Shown: positions 35,754-45,014 of the stretch, piece after piece
How positions within the stretch are numbered: position 1 is the first letter of the stretch
Layout of the letters: every line of letters begins with the position of its first letter
Source of the DNA: Corynebacterium accolens
Lineage (GTDB): Bacteria; Actinomycetota; Actinomycetes; Mycobacteriales; Mycobacteriaceae
Direction: 5' to 3'
Length of the DNA stretch: 64,000 nucleotides
Assembly (NCBI RefSeq): GCF_023520795.1
Contig: NZ_CP046605.1
Coordinates: 1,843,438 to 1,907,437 of the forward strand
Made by a program: the position numbers and the translations under genes
The notes under the pieces: model-generated
The model's database searches: none
Seen by the model: the letters and a program-made list of their open reading frames with translations, nothing else
Told to the model about the DNA's origin: nothing

Positions 35754-37107
35754 AGCACCGAGCGCACAGGAACAGCGGGAGCTTCGCGCGCTGTTCGGTG
35801 TCCCTGAGGGCGAAAAGCTTGGCCTCGATGATTGGGGATGGCTGCGCATTCTAGCCTCGGGGTGTGGCGAGCAGCTGGAAGAAAAAGGGTACTTCTACCT
35901 CACGGCCAAAGAGCTAAAGGAGCTTTCCGGCCGGGAGCCGCGGCTGATGGCCAAGCACGACTTTTCTACCTCGCGGCCGTGGATTTTCAAGGAATTGGGG
36001 CTTGGGATCCTTCCGGTTAGCCGCAGCGAATACTTCGTTGGGCCGTTGGACCTGTACGAACGGTTCCCGGACCCGACCCACGCCGGGCCGAGTTCTGTGC
36101 GCACGTTGGACATGCCCGCGGGCCTTGACACCCTCGATATCGAAAGCGTGAACTCGGAATCGATGGCGTTGAATGTGGCATCGGCAAGCGGCATGCTCGA
36201 GCACTTCTTGGGATGCGAACCATTGCAGGCCACCGTCGCCGGGCGCATGTCGTCGCTGGAAATGACGATTCCAGTGCCGGATCTGGGGCTGACAGTCAAG
36301 GTCGACCGCGCGCAAATGGAAATCGACGGCGGCTTCGAATCGCTCGAGCATTTGGTGCTGGTGGAGGCGAAAAATCACATCTCCGAAGATTTCAATATCC
36401 GGCAATTGTATTTTCCGTACCGGCGCTTCCAGCAGTGGCTATCTAAAGCCGTGGTGCCCGTGTTTTTGGTCTACTCGAATGGCATCTTCCACCTGTATCG
36501 GTACGATTTCAGTGATCCCGCGGATTTTCGCAGCATCGCGCTGGTAGACCACGCCCGCTACGCCTTGAGCGCTTCGCACCTCAGCGTGGAGGATGCGCTG
36601 GGCATCATTGCCTCCGTCGATACCGAACCGGAACCGGTGGGGATTCCTTTCCCGCAAGCCAATAGTTTTGAGCGCGTGGTCAACCTGGTGGAACTCATTG
36701 CGCAACAGCCGATGAGCAAGGAGGAAATCGCTGAGGTATACGACTTCCATCTGCGCCAGGCAGACTATTACGCCAATGCGGCGTGCTACCTCGGGCTGCT
36801 GGAGCTTGCCGATGCCCACTATCAGCTCACCCCTCGCGGCGAAAAGGCTATCGCGCAGCCGCGACGCGATGGGCGCAACGCTGCCCTGCTGCGCGCGTTG
36901 GCGGCGCGGCAAGTATTCCGGCAGGCGCTGGAAATGAGCCTGCAGCGCGGGACGGTGGCCGAGACGCACGAAATTGCGGCGGCGATAGAAGGGCTCGGCC
37001 TGGGCGCTGCCACGGCGAGGCGGCGGGCCTCGACGGTGGCGCGATGGATACAGTGGGCACTGGATGTGGTGGCAGAGGGCGATCCGGAAACCCTGCCGGG
37101 GCTTTAA
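35746..37107 (+). CDS. Type II restriction endonuclease partner of the Dam-type methylase
   Basis: A 453-residue protein starting inside the methylase stop (ATGAGTAA). A PD-(D/E)XK nuclease core is visible: Asp in LTVKVDRAQMEID and, 20-25 residues later, LVLVEAKNHI (E-A-K). A C-terminal helical or winged-helix part (residues about 315-440) probably reads the DNA. Size is above the usual 200-350 residues of type II enzymes. Tight coupling with the methylase fixes the role; the cleavage site is unknown. It meets the LysE gene tail to tail with a 4-bp overlap. Confidence 0.85.
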   Translation: MSKAPSAQEQRELRALFGVPEGEKLGLDDWGWLRILASGCGEQLEEKGYFYLTAKELKELSGREPRLMAKHDFSTSRPWIFKELGLGILPVSRSEYFVGPLDLYERFPDPTHAGPSSVRTLDMPAGLDTLDIESVNSESMALNVASASGMLEHFLGCEPLQATVAGRMSSLEMTIPVPDLGLTVKVDRAQMEIDGGFESLEHLVLVEAKNHISEDFNIRQLYFPYRRFQQWLSKAVVPVFLVYSNGIFHLYRYDFSDPADFRSIALVDHARYALSASHLSVEDALGIIASVDTEPEPVGIPFPQANSFERVVNLVELIAQQPMSKEEIAEVYDFHLRQADYYANAACYLGLLELADAHYQLTPRGEKAIAQPRRDGRNAALLRALAARQVFRQALEMSLQRGTVAETHEIAAAIEGLGLGAATARRRASTVARWIQWALDVVAEGDPETLPGL

Positions 37108-37751
37108 GCCACGAGTTGCTGGACGCCGGCGACCACGAGCGCGAGGCCGGCAACGATGAAGAACAGGCCCGATCCGATATCGATCCACGGGCCCGCGGCG
37201 ATGAGCTTGCGGCGCACCGCATTCGTGGAAATCACCGTGGCCACCACCAGGAAGAAGGCGAAAGCCGATAATGCCAACGCCAGGGTCAGCGCGATGGCCA
37301 GCCACAACGGTGGAGATGCCGGCAGCTGCGGGGCAATCATAGCGGCGAGGAAAAGCACGATCTTCGGGTTAGACAGGTTCGTTGCCAGCCCCATTTTGAA
37401 CGAGTGGCGCAGCCGGCCTAGCTTGGCCTCGGCGTCCTCCAGATCAACGGGTGGGTTGGTGCGCTGTTCGAGGCCACTGCGCAGCGCCCGCCACCCCATG
37501 AAAACGAGGAAGCTGCCGCCGATGGCCTGGACCGCGCCTAAAATTCCGGGGAAGGCGGTCAGGAGGGCGGCTGCGCCAAAGACCGTAGCACCGCACCAAA
37601 ACAACACGCCGATTTGAATGCCCGCGGCCGCAGCGATGGCATGGCGGCGCGACTTGGTGGCGTAGCGAGTGACCAGAATGATATCTGGGCCTGGGGAGGC
37701 TACGCCCACCAGGTTCATCAGAAGGATAGTGAAAAAAGAAGTCCAGCTCAC
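37104..37751 (-). CDS. LysE/RhtB-family amino-acid exporter
   Basis: A 215-residue membrane protein with six spans. VGVASPGPDIILVTRYATKS in the first helix region is the LysE/RhtB family signature. It exports amino acids or similar solutes; the substrate is unknown. Its ATG overlaps the ankyrin gene stop by 4 nt, so it follows that gene in one transcript. It converges with the restriction endonuclease gene. Confidence 0.9.
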   Translation of the reverse strand: MSWTSFFTILLMNLVGVASPGPDIILVTRYATKSRRHAIAAAAGIQIGVLFWCGATVFGAAALLTAFPGILGAVQAIGGSFLVFMGWRALRSGLEQRTNPPVDLEDAEAKLGRLRHSFKMGLATNLSNPKIVLFLAAMIAPQLPASPPLWLAIALTLALALSAFAFFLVVATVISTNAVRRKLIAAGPWIDIGSGLFFIVAGLALVVAGVQQLVA

Positions 37752-38137
37752 TGCGCGGACTCGCCTTCCAAGCGCCCGAGGAGATCCTCGCGGCCAAACA
37801 TGCGGGCTGAATCGATGGCGGTTGGTTGCCCGGCGGTAGCGGAGGCGCCGGCGTTTAGGAGGGCATCAATAACCGCGTCTTCTTTTTTGAAGATCGCACC
37901 TGCCAGGGGCGATTGGCCGCGATCATTGAGCAAGTTTACGTCGGCACCGGCCTCTGCTAGCGCGGCAACGAGATCTGCGTGGCCGTGGTAGGCGGCAAGC
38001 ATGAGAAAAGACTGGCCGTCTTGGTTGACCAGATTGATATTGACGCCTTGATTAATATAGTCCAGCAGATCCGGGTTTCCCTCCCGCGCCATGTCAAAGA
38101 GCCGACCGGCGAATTCTTGCACTTGTTCCTCAGACAT
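37748..38137 (-). CDS. Ankyrin-repeat protein
   Basis: A 129-residue cytosolic protein with about three ankyrin repeats; DGQSFLMLAAYHGHADLVAAL and the next unit AGADVNLLNDRGQSPLAGAI show the pattern. Such repeats mediate protein-protein contacts. The gene lies 10 bp after holA and is coupled to the exporter gene. Its partner is unknown. Confidence 0.88.
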   Translation of the reverse strand: MSEEQVQEFAGRLFDMAREGNPDLLDYINQGVNINLVNQDGQSFLMLAAYHGHADLVAALAEAGADVNLLNDRGQSPLAGAIFKKEDAVIDALLNAGASATAGQPTAIDSARMFGREDLLGRLEGESAQ

Positions 38138-38147
38138 GGACTCTAGC

Positions 38148-39116
38148 TTAACGTGCCAATTCCGCGACTCGTTTTACGGCCGCCTCAACGGCGAATTCGG
38201 GCTCACCACCTTGGCCTTTAACGGCGGCGTCCAGTTCGGAGACGAGGATGACGGCGGCGGTGATGGCATCAGCTGTCCAGCGCCTAGCCACCGGCTGGGT
38301 CATTTTCACCACATACGGGGCAAGCCCTGTTTGGCTGGAAAGTGTGTACTGGTCCCCGCGGGCGGAATACAGGCGCGCGACGGCCCCGACCTTATTGGCC
38401 AAAGCCGCAGCGATGGCCACGGGGCTGGCTCCGAGCTGGAGGGCGCGCCGACAGGTGGAAACGGCAGCCTCGACGCGGCCGGCGACGGCGGCATCGGCAA
38501 TGTCCCAGTTGGCTACCTCGGCCACGCCGACATAATAATTGCGCACCGCTTCCTGCGTGACATTGCCACCCGTATCGGCCACGAGCTGGGAAATGGCGGA
38601 GGCAAGTTCGCGGAGGTCGGAGCCGACGCCGTCGAGAACAGCGTGCACGACGTCCGGAGTGGGGCGAACACCGTGGGAAGCAAACTCGCGGGTGGCCCAT
38701 TGGCCCAACTCATTGGGGTAGAGCGAAAAGACCTCGTGCACCTCCGCAATCTTGCGGAGTTTCGCCACCAGCTCCGGCGCCTTCTTCTTTTTCTTCAGAG
38801 TCTTTGCGGCCACGGAATAGACCACCACCATGGTCATGCCCGGCGCGGGATTGGCGCAGGCGCGCAAGATGATATCGACCACCTCTTTCCCGGCGCGTTC
38901 ACAGTCCGTGATGACGATGACGCGGTTATCGCCAAACAGCGACGGGCTGGTGGCCTCTAAGATTTCGCCCTCGGATACCTCGGAAGCCTTGAGAGTCATC
39001 AATTCGGGGCGATTGCCTTCGCCTTCGGTCGCGGCCTTGTGGATAGTGTGGCGGGCGCGTTCGGTGAGGAATTCATCGTCGCCGAGAATGAGGTGTACGG
39101 GAGGCATGTCCATCAT
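38148..39116 (-). CDS. holA: DNA polymerase III subunit delta
   Basis: A 322-residue clamp-loader subunit that opens the beta clamp. VHLILGDDEFLTERA opens the N-terminal domain, and the PolIII-delta fold extends to the end (AAVILVSELDAAVKG). ATG 39116 is used; the open frame extends to 39134 through a TTG that would overlap comEC. Position after comEA-comEC is standard in actinobacteria. Confidence 0.92.
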   Translation of the reverse strand: MMDMPPVHLILGDDEFLTERARHTIHKAATEGEGNRPELMTLKASEVSEGEILEATSPSLFGDNRVIVITDCERAGKEVVDIILRACANPAPGMTMVVVYSVAAKTLKKKKKAPELVAKLRKIAEVHEVFSLYPNELGQWATREFASHGVRPTPDVVHAVLDGVGSDLRELASAISQLVADTGGNVTQEAVRNYYVGVAEVANWDIADAAVAGRVEAAVSTCRRALQLGASPVAIAAALANKVGAVARLYSARGDQYTLSSQTGLAPYVVKMTQPVARRWTADAITAAVILVSELDAAVKGQGGEPEFAVEAAVKRVAELAR

Positions 39117-39123
39117 TTTAGCG

Positions 39124-40527
39124 CTAGGCGGCAAGCAGACCCAGACAAGCGATAACCCCCGCCAAGGTCAGCCATGGCCGGTGATAGAGCAGCCCGGCGA
39201 TGACCCATCCATATGCGAGAAGCGTAAATAGCGGGTGGGCGGTGATGGTGACCACGGGCAGGCTGGCCACGCCGTGGGCGATGGTATTGATCCACCACGC
39301 TGCGGGTTCGATGAGTTTTAATAATCCCGCGGCGATAATGCTCAAGGGGCCTAGCTGCGCGGCGATGGCCGCGAGCAGCCCTACCACGGTAATGGGTGCG
39401 GTGGCGGGCGCTACTAGGACATTGGCGAGGACCGAGACGACGGATACCTCGCCGGACATGAGGGCGATAAGCGGCAGAGTGAGGATATCGGCGGCAATCG
39501 CCACCGCGATAGCGCGCAGAAAGATGGCGGGCCAGCCGGTGACCGCTAGATGGGAATAAATAAGCGGGCTTAGCATGACGATGCCGAAGGTCGCCGCGCA
39601 CGATAGCGCGAAGCCAAAATGCACCGCGAGGTCCGAATCCACGAAAAGGAGGGTGAGGATGCCGAGGCTGAGCGCGTGGATGGGTTCCATGGTGGAAGAG
39701 TGCAGCACCGCGAGCAGGCCTACTACCCCGGCGACGGCTGCGCGCTGCACCGACGGTTCAAGTCCCACCAAGATGACATAGGTGGCTAGCGCGGCCAAGG
39801 ACACCGCCACCCTAGTGCGCGGTCCGGCGGCACACGCGGCGCAAACGATGGCGGCGAAGGAACAGACGATGGCCACATTGGCACCAGACACTGCGCTGAG
39901 GTGCGATAGCCCGGTATCGATGTAGAGTTCGCGCTCGGCGGGGCTTTGCAGGGAGGTATCGCCAAGCACCATGCCTGGGATGAGCCCCTGGCTACTCGGG
40001 CCTACCGCCTCTAGTACGACCGCGCGGAAGTTATCAGCCACCTGGGCGGCCCAGCCGGCCAAGCCCGAAGGGGGCGCGTCGATACGCAGATGGGAGGCGT
40101 TGGCTATCACGGTTCCCACTCCGGGTTGGTCGGACTCGGAAAGCTGTACCGCGGCCGTGACCTGCGTTCCTGCGGGTGCGCTAAGCGGCTCGGGGCTAAA
40201 GACCGGAAGCTGCGCGGGGTAGCCTGGGACATCGAGCCGGATGAACCAACCGCCGGTGCTCGTTTGGGTCGGCGCGGTGACCACGCGGCCGGTAATCTCG
40301 CGGCCGAAATCGAAGGCGGCCGCTCGCGCCTGCCGCACGGCGGCTACGAAGGCGGCGGCGCTGGCGAGCACGCCGCAAAAAATAGCTTGGCCCCAGTGCC
40401 GAGCGAGCAGGCATATTCCTACGACACTGCCGATGCACGCCACGGCCCACCCCTGCCCGAAAACCAGCACCGCGATGACCGCCACCCATGCGGTCAGGGC
40501 GCCGGGCAGCAGACGGAGTTCTTTCAT
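39124..40527 (-). CDS. comEC: ComEC/Rec2-type DNA-uptake channel, short form
   Basis: A 467-residue polytopic protein. SHLSAVSGANVAIV is the conserved ComEC block. The N-terminal part holds spans and an external beta domain (GRVVTAPTQTSTGGW). The C-terminal metallo-beta-lactamase nuclease-like domain of Bacillus ComEC (about 770 residues) is absent, as is usual for corynebacterial forms. It would carry single-stranded DNA across the membrane if competence exists. It lies 20 bp downstream of comEA. Confidence 0.88.
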   Translation of the reverse strand: MKELRLLPGALTAWVAVIAVLVFGQGWAVACIGSVVGICLLARHWGQAIFCGVLASAAAFVAAVRQARAAAFDFGREITGRVVTAPTQTSTGGWFIRLDVPGYPAQLPVFSPEPLSAPAGTQVTAAVQLSESDQPGVGTVIANASHLRIDAPPSGLAGWAAQVADNFRAVVLEAVGPSSQGLIPGMVLGDTSLQSPAERELYIDTGLSHLSAVSGANVAIVCSFAAIVCAACAAGPRTRVAVSLAALATYVILVGLEPSVQRAAVAGVVGLLAVLHSSTMEPIHALSLGILTLLFVDSDLAVHFGFALSCAATFGIVMLSPLIYSHLAVTGWPAIFLRAIAVAIAADILTLPLIALMSGEVSVVSVLANVLVAPATAPITVVGLLAAIAAQLGPLSIIAAGLLKLIEPAAWWINTIAHGVASLPVVTITAHPLFTLLAYGWVIAGLLYHRPWLTLAGVIACLGLLAA

Positions 40528-40547
40528 CGCGGCGTGGCCTCTTCTGC

Positions 40548-41225
40548 CTACAGCTGCACGTCATCTTTGAGCTTGGCAAACTTGGCAGGCCCAATCCCGC
40601 TGACCTCGAGGAGTTCCTCGACGTCCTTAAATCCCCCGCGCTCTTCGCGGAAGGAGACGATGGCTTCCGCGGTGACCTCCCCTACCCCGCTGAGATCCGT
40701 GAGTTCGGCGGCCGTGGCGGAATTCAGGCTGACTTTATCGCCGCCGGAGGGTGCTGCGCTGGGGGCATCGGCAAGCGCGGGGTCGGGCGGGGCGCCTTGG
40801 GGCAGGACGTGGAGCTGCTGGCCATCGGCAAGCCGCTGCGCTTGGTTGAGCGTCATGGTCTCCGCCTCCGGCAGGGGTGTGGCTGCGGCGAGGGCATCGG
40901 CGACGCGGGCGCCGGGCTCGAGGGTCTTCAGGCCGGGCGCTGCAACCTCGCCGACGACGGATACGACGATTTCGCTCGCCTCCGCGCTGGGCTCGGCGGT
41001 GGTACTGCCCATCGCTGCGGGCTCGGGCATGCCGGACTCATCCGAATTACGGGAGCTCAGGCCCAGCCAAATAATGACGCCCACCACCACCATGATGGCT
41101 ACCGCGCACGCCTGCCAGCGGCTGATGCGCACGCGCGGGCGCGGGTAATCGACGCGGAGGAGTTCTTCCTCGCCGGTGGGTTGGGTAAATTCGCGGAGTC
41201 GTTCGCTGATTTTGGGAGACGCCAT
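40548..41225 (-). CDS. comEA: ComEA-type DNA-binding protein (SLBB plus helix-hairpin-helix)
   Basis: A 225-residue membrane-anchored protein. One span at residues about 38-58 (ACAVAIMVVVGVIIWLGL), an SLBB-like domain (VVSVVGEVAAPGLKTLEPG), and two helix-hairpin-helix motifs at the end (LTDLSGVGEVTAEAIVSFRE, LLEVSGIGPAKFAKL). It binds double-stranded DNA outside the cell and hands it to ComEC. Two DnaA boxes lie in its 158-bp upstream gap, an unusual arrangement for a competence gene. Confidence 0.9.
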   Translation of the reverse strand: MASPKISERLREFTQPTGEEELLRVDYPRPRVRISRWQACAVAIMVVVGVIIWLGLSSRNSDESGMPEPAAMGSTTAEPSAEASEIVVSVVGEVAAPGLKTLEPGARVADALAAATPLPEAETMTLNQAQRLADGQQLHVLPQGAPPDPALADAPSAAPSGGDKVSLNSATAAELTDLSGVGEVTAEAIVSFREERGGFKDVEELLEVSGIGPAKFAKLKDDVQL

Positions 41226-41279
41226 AGCTCACAGGCTAGGAAGCCCCCGCGTGCGGTGCGGGGATGTGGGCGGAGGCGC

Positions 41280-41288
41280 TGTGGATAA
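41280..41288 (-). promoter_or_regulatory. Perfect DnaA box upstream of comEA
   Basis: TGTGGATAA (reverse of TTATCCACA), 55 bp before the comEA start. It faces a second box at 41329-41337. Confidence 0.55.
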
Positions 41289-41328
41289 GTCGTTGCGGGA
41301 CGCAACCAAACGGGCTGAGGCGGGGCGG

Positions 41329-41337
41329 TTATCCACA
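41329..41337 (+). promoter_or_regulatory. Perfect DnaA box, inverted partner
   Basis: TTATCCACA, 49 bp from the box at 41280-41288 and in opposite orientation, in the comEA-degV gap. Confidence 0.55.
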
Positions 41338-41383
41338 ATCAGGGGCCCACAGGCCGGCCAGCTTCGCGCGTGCGTGCGAGGGC

Positions 41384-42181
41384 CTAGGAGCTAAATACGG
41401 CAGATACCCCAATGGCGGAGGGGCCGGCGTGCACAGCGAGCACCTCAGTTAGGGGCGTGGTGATAAAGGACGTGCCTTCTGGCAGGGCATCGCGCAAGAG
41501 GCCCTGCAGCTTGTCCGCCGCCTCGCCAGCCTGGTTGTACTGAATGGCGATGAAGGCGGGCTCCCCGGTAGCGCGGGCGGCGATGATCTCTACCACCTTG
41601 GTGAAAGCCTTGGTTTGCGTGCGGGTTTTTCCCACCAGCTCCAGCTTGCCGTCCACGATGGACATAATCGGCTTGGTGGCTAAAAGCGCGGTGGACAGCA
41701 TGGCGGTGGCCGCGGACATGCGGCCCGAGCGACGCATGTCCTCCGTGGAATGCAGGTACACCCAGGTAGCCGCGCGCTCGATGCTATCTAGCGCCGCCGC
41801 GTGGCATTCTTCCAGCGCTGCGCCGTGTGCCGCCTTGGTGGCAGCCGCCATCGCCGCCGCACCCATGACCATGCCGGCCGAGCCGGAATCGATAACGCGC
41901 ACCGTATCAGGAAAAACCCCTGCCGCAGCCACCGCCGCCGACCACGTAGATGAAAGCTCCTTGGACAGGTGGATGGCGATCACGCCATCATCCTGTGCCT
42001 TTTCCATTTCCCGGCCGTAGGCCGCGGCCAATTCGAGGGAGGACAGACCCGAGGTGGTGCGCAGTTTTCCGCCCTTGTCCTCGCTATCCATCACGTGCAG
42101 GTCAATGACGGTGATATCGAGTTCTGCAGCAATCTCTGGGGGCAGGCTGGCCGCGGAGTCAGTAATGACGCGAACGGTCAC
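41384..42181 (-). CDS. DegV-family fatty-acid-binding protein
   Basis: A 265-residue DegV-fold protein (MTVRVITDSAASLPPE start, TTSGLSSLELAAAYG and the DSGSAGMVMG segment). Family members bind fatty acids and deliver them to fatty-acid kinase. The ATG overlaps the gpgP stop by 1 bp (TAGTG region). In the M. tuberculosis order a DegV gene sits at the same place. Confidence 0.9.
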   Translation of the reverse strand: MTVRVITDSAASLPPEIAAELDITVIDLHVMDSEDKGGKLRTTSGLSSLELAAAYGREMEKAQDDGVIAIHLSKELSSTWSAAVAAAGVFPDTVRVIDSGSAGMVMGAAAMAAATKAAHGAALEECHAAALDSIERAATWVYLHSTEDMRRSGRMSAATAMLSTALLATKPIMSIVDGKLELVGKTRTQTKAFTKVVEIIAARATGEPAFIAIQYNQAGEAADKLQGLLRDALPEGTSFITTPLTEVLAVHAGPSAIGVSAVFSS

Positions 42182-42879
42182 TAGGTATCTGCCCCTCCAT
42201 CACCGGTGACCTCGCCCCCCATATTCCACCCGTCGAAGTACCACTGCGCGCTCGCCACCGTCTCTGGCGTGAATTCCAGGGAGGTCACGGGGGTTTCCGG
42301 GTTGAAATCCGGGCGGGCGGTCAGCTGCGACCAGTGGGTATTTTTCAGGCCGGATAAAATGCCGTACTGGCCGTGATCCAAGCCCAACAGGTGGCACGTG
42401 AGCGCGGAGATTGCACCACCGTGGGCGACGATGAGCACGGCGCCGTCATCCCAGCCGGAAAATTCCTGCATGAGCTCGTCGATGACCGGACGAGCCCGCC
42501 GCGCCACATCTACGCGGGACTCGCCCTCCGGCGGGGCCCAAGTGGGATCGTGGCGCCAGATGGCGCGGGCGCCGGGAAATTCCGCATCCACTTCGGCCGA
42601 GCTCTTGCCCTGCCACTGCCCCAGATTGGTCTCGCGCAGGCGAGGGTCCGTAGAAAAGTCTAAGCCGAGCGATTCTGCCACCACCCGCGCGGTTTCTCGC
42701 GCGCGCTGCAAATCGGAGGCGACGATTTTTACCACGCCCTGATCCCGGAGCAGGCGCGCGGCGGCGCGGGCCTGTTCATAGCCGACATCGGAAAGCTCAG
42801 TATCCAAGTGGCCCTGCATGCGGCCGGAGGCATTGTAGGTGGTTTGTCCGTGGCGGATCAGAATCAGGCGGCGGCTCAT
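42181..42879 (-). CDS. gpgP: Histidine-phosphatase, glucosyl-3-phosphoglycerate phosphatase-like
   Basis: A 232-residue phosphoglycerate-mutase-like enzyme. Catalytic histidine in IRHGQTTYN (about residue 8), the ETNLGQWQG block, and the second histidine in IVAHGGAI. The M. tuberculosis orthologue at this position (Rv2419c, GpgP) removes phosphate from glucosyl-3-phosphoglycerate in methylglucose lipopolysaccharide synthesis; activity here is inferred from synteny. ATG 42879 begins the conserved fold, and the longer frame upstream overlaps rsfS and is not real. Confidence 0.88.
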   Translation of the reverse strand: MSRRLILIRHGQTTYNASGRMQGHLDTELSDVGYEQARAAARLLRDQGVVKIVASDLQRARETARVVAESLGLDFSTDPRLRETNLGQWQGKSSAEVDAEFPGARAIWRHDPTWAPPEGESRVDVARRARPVIDELMQEFSGWDDGAVLIVAHGGAISALTCHLLGLDHGQYGILSGLKNTHWSQLTARPDFNPETPVTSLEFTPETVASAQWYFDGWNMGGEVTGDGGADT

Positions 42880-42886
42880 GGTGGGG

Positions 42887-43357
42887 TTAAAGCTCCTCGT
42901 CCTCGCCAGGGGCCTTTTGCGCCAATGGCAGCTCATCAATGGAATCCACGGTGCGCGGATTGACGCCATTGGTCCAATCGCCGGGGCGCTCGGGCGGCTC
43001 AATGCCCTCGATCTCCACCAAGGGGCAATCGTGGTAGAGGCGGTCGAGCCCATAGTGCTCGCGCTGGTCCGTGCGCTGCACGTGGATGACGATATTGCCA
43101 TAATCCAGAAGCACCCAGCGGTTTTCGCGGTTGCCCTCGCGGCGCTGCGGCTCGAAGCCCTGGGCCGTCATCTGGTCCTCCACCTCATCCACGATGGAGC
43201 CGACCTGGCGCTCATTATCGGCAGAAGCCAGCACGAAAACCTCGGTGATGGCAAGGACATCGGAGACATCAATTGCCGCGATATTGCTTGCTAGCTTGTC
43301 CTGTGCGGCGTGCGCCGCGGTTGCCGCCATGCGGCGGGCGAGATCAGAAATAGACAA
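42887..43357 (-). CDS. rsfS: Ribosomal silencing factor RsfS
   Basis: A 156-residue protein. DVLAITEVFVLASADNERQV and NRWVLLDYGNIVIHVQ are diagnostic for RsfS (DUF143). It binds L14 and blocks subunit joining in starvation. The C-terminal 35 residues (PRTVDSIDELPLAQ...) are an acidic tail. It lies 7 bp upstream of gpgP. Confidence 0.95.
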   Translation of the reverse strand: MSISDLARRMAATAAHAAQDKLASNIAAIDVSDVLAITEVFVLASADNERQVGSIVDEVEDQMTAQGFEPQRREGNRENRWVLLDYGNIVIHVQRTDQREHYGLDRLYHDCPLVEIEGIEPPERPGDWTNGVNPRTVDSIDELPLAQKAPGEDEEL

Positions 43358-43447
43358 TGTATAAAAATTCCCTTTTCGCGTCTGGTGAGGAAGTGTCTTT
43401 TAGCTGTCTATTCTTGCACGTTCGGCGCGATTGTGCCCAAACTTGAA

Positions 43448-44065
43448 CTATAAAGGTTTATCCGGCTGCGCAGAGTACAGGTTATTTTTGGTGATGTATT
43501 GCACCACCCCATCCGGAACCAGGTACCACACCGGGCGGTTTTGGGCGGCGCGCTCGCGGCAATCCGTAGAAGAAATGGCCATAGCAGGGATATCGATGAG
43601 GTTGATATCTTCCCGCGAGCCGGCCGGCAGCATATCCGTGCTCAGCTCGTAGCCCGGGCGTGTAACGCCCACGAAGTGCGCCATGTCCAGCATCTCTTCC
43701 CAATTATGCCAGCTCATGATGGATTGTAGGGAATCCGCACCGGTGATGAAGTAGAACTCGGCGCCCGGGAAAAGCTCGCGCAGATCGCGCAGGGTATCGA
43801 TGGTATAGGTAGGGCCCTTGCGGTCGATGTCCACGCGGGAGACGGTAAAACGCGGGTTGGAGGCCGTTGCCACCATGGTCATCAAATACCGATGCTCCGC
43901 GGCCGTGACCTCGCGGGAGGCCTTCTGCCACGGCTGGCCGGTGGGAACAAAGACTACGGTATCGAGGGCAAAGCGGTGCGCCGCCTCGCTGGCGGCGACC
44001 AAGTGGCCATTGTGGATTGGATCAAAGGTGCCGCCCATGATCCCAATGCGCTGGGAATTGGTCAT
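43448..44065 (-). CDS. nadD: Nicotinate-nucleotide adenylyltransferase
   Basis: A 205-residue nucleotidyltransferase. [12 protein letters not shown] near residues 11-22 carries the HxGH-type site and ISSTDCRER near residue 172 the second motif. It makes deamido-NAD from nicotinate mononucleotide and ATP. It is the upstream gene of the nadD-rsfS-gpgP group; 90 bp separate it from rsfS. The length is normal. Confidence 0.96.
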   Translation of the reverse strand: MTNSQRIGIMGGTFDPIHNGHLVAASEAAHRFALDTVVFVPTGQPWQKASREVTAAEHRYLMTMVATASNPRFTVSRVDIDRKGPTYTIDTLRDLRELFPGAEFYFITGADSLQSIMSWHNWEEMLDMAHFVGVTRPGYELSTDMLPAGSREDINLIDIPAMAISSTDCRERAAQNRPVWYLVPDGVVQYITKNNLYSAQPDKPL

Positions 44066-44083
44066 GGCTGGAGAGTATAGCCG

Positions 44084-45010
44084 CTACCCTGCTGGGGCGT
44101 TAAGCCAGCCAGCCACGGTATCGGCCACGCGGGCATTGTCCTGTTCCACTGCCGCATCGCCCTCGCTATCGCGGAAATACGAAGCGTGGTGGGCGGCCTT
44201 TGTGGCCAAGGCGTCTTTGGCATTGCGCAGGCTGAGATCGCAGACGAAATCGCCGGCGAGGCAGTAATCGATGCGGCGATCGGCTGGCAGTGCGGCGCTG
44301 TGGGGCACGAGGATCCGCGGAATCGGCCCGGCCATGCCGCCTGGACGCCGCAGGGGATTGCCCAGGTAGATCGCCCCGGCGAGCTTGTCCTGGGACGCGA
44401 GGTAGCGCTCCGCGCTGGTGGCGATGATGGCCCCTTGCGAATAGCCGGCGGTGATATAGCGCGGGCTGCATCCCGTTTCTTCTTCGTACTTCTCCACCAC
44501 GCGCGGCGCGTTGTTCATGCCGCTGCGCAGGCTCTGCACAAACCCGACGGTGACCTGATAGACCAGCTCGTGCAAGGGGTGTTCCAGCAACACCCCACCA
44601 AGGCGGCGCATCAGCTGCAGCGGGCGCAGGTTTTCGCCTTCTTGAGCCAGCGGTGGCAGGTTCATCGAGGCTGGATACGCATCCGCATCCAGCGCCAGCA
44701 CGTAGGCATTATCCATCGCACCGGGGTGGCGTTGTTCTACCAAGTGGAAAAGCGCGGCAAGGTTGGGGCCTTCATAGCCATTGGATTCCGCGCCCTGTTC
44801 CGAGTAGCGCTGCGGTCCGAAGTACTCGCCGTGCTCCTCGTTTTGGTCCGAGCCGCGCGCGGCAAGGAAGACGTAATCGGGGCAGGTCTCGGCCTGCGGG
44901 TGGTTCTCCCCCGCCGCCGCAACAGGGGTGATCATAGACGCGCCAAGCGCCGCCGTGGCGGCAATGGTGACGACACCAGCGGCGGCGCGAAAGCGAGTTA
45001 AAAGGCGCAC
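44084..45010 (-). CDS. Secreted cutinase-family esterase
   Basis: A 308-residue exported protein with a Sec signal (residues 1-33, ending VAAAG). The alpha/beta-hydrolase nucleophile is in TAGYSQGAII. Cysteines in AETCPDY, ETGCSPRY, DYCLAG and FVCDLS resemble the disulfide pattern of cutinases, and HHASYF near the end could carry the catalytic histidine. Such enzymes act on lipid or mycolate esters in mycolic-acid bacteria. The gene lies 4 bp after proA, with GTG start, between proA and nadD where M. tuberculosis has other genes. Confidence 0.88.
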   Translation of the reverse strand: MRLLTRFRAAAGVVTIAATAALGASMITPVAAAGENHPQAETCPDYVFLAARGSDQNEEHGEYFGPQRYSEQGAESNGYEGPNLAALFHLVEQRHPGAMDNAYVLALDADAYPASMNLPPLAQEGENLRPLQLMRRLGGVLLEHPLHELVYQVTVGFVQSLRSGMNNAPRVVEKYEEETGCSPRYITAGYSQGAIIATSAERYLASQDKLAGAIYLGNPLRRPGGMAGPIPRILVPHSAALPADRRIDYCLAGDFVCDLSLRNAKDALATKAAHHASYFRDSEGDAAVEQDNARVADTVAGWLNAPAG

Positions 45011-45014
45011 GTTC

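Noticed and set aside
42880-43101. 74-residue N-terminal extension of the histidine phosphatase
   Set aside because: It lies antiparallel in frame with rsfS coding sequence, and the conserved fold starts at 42879.
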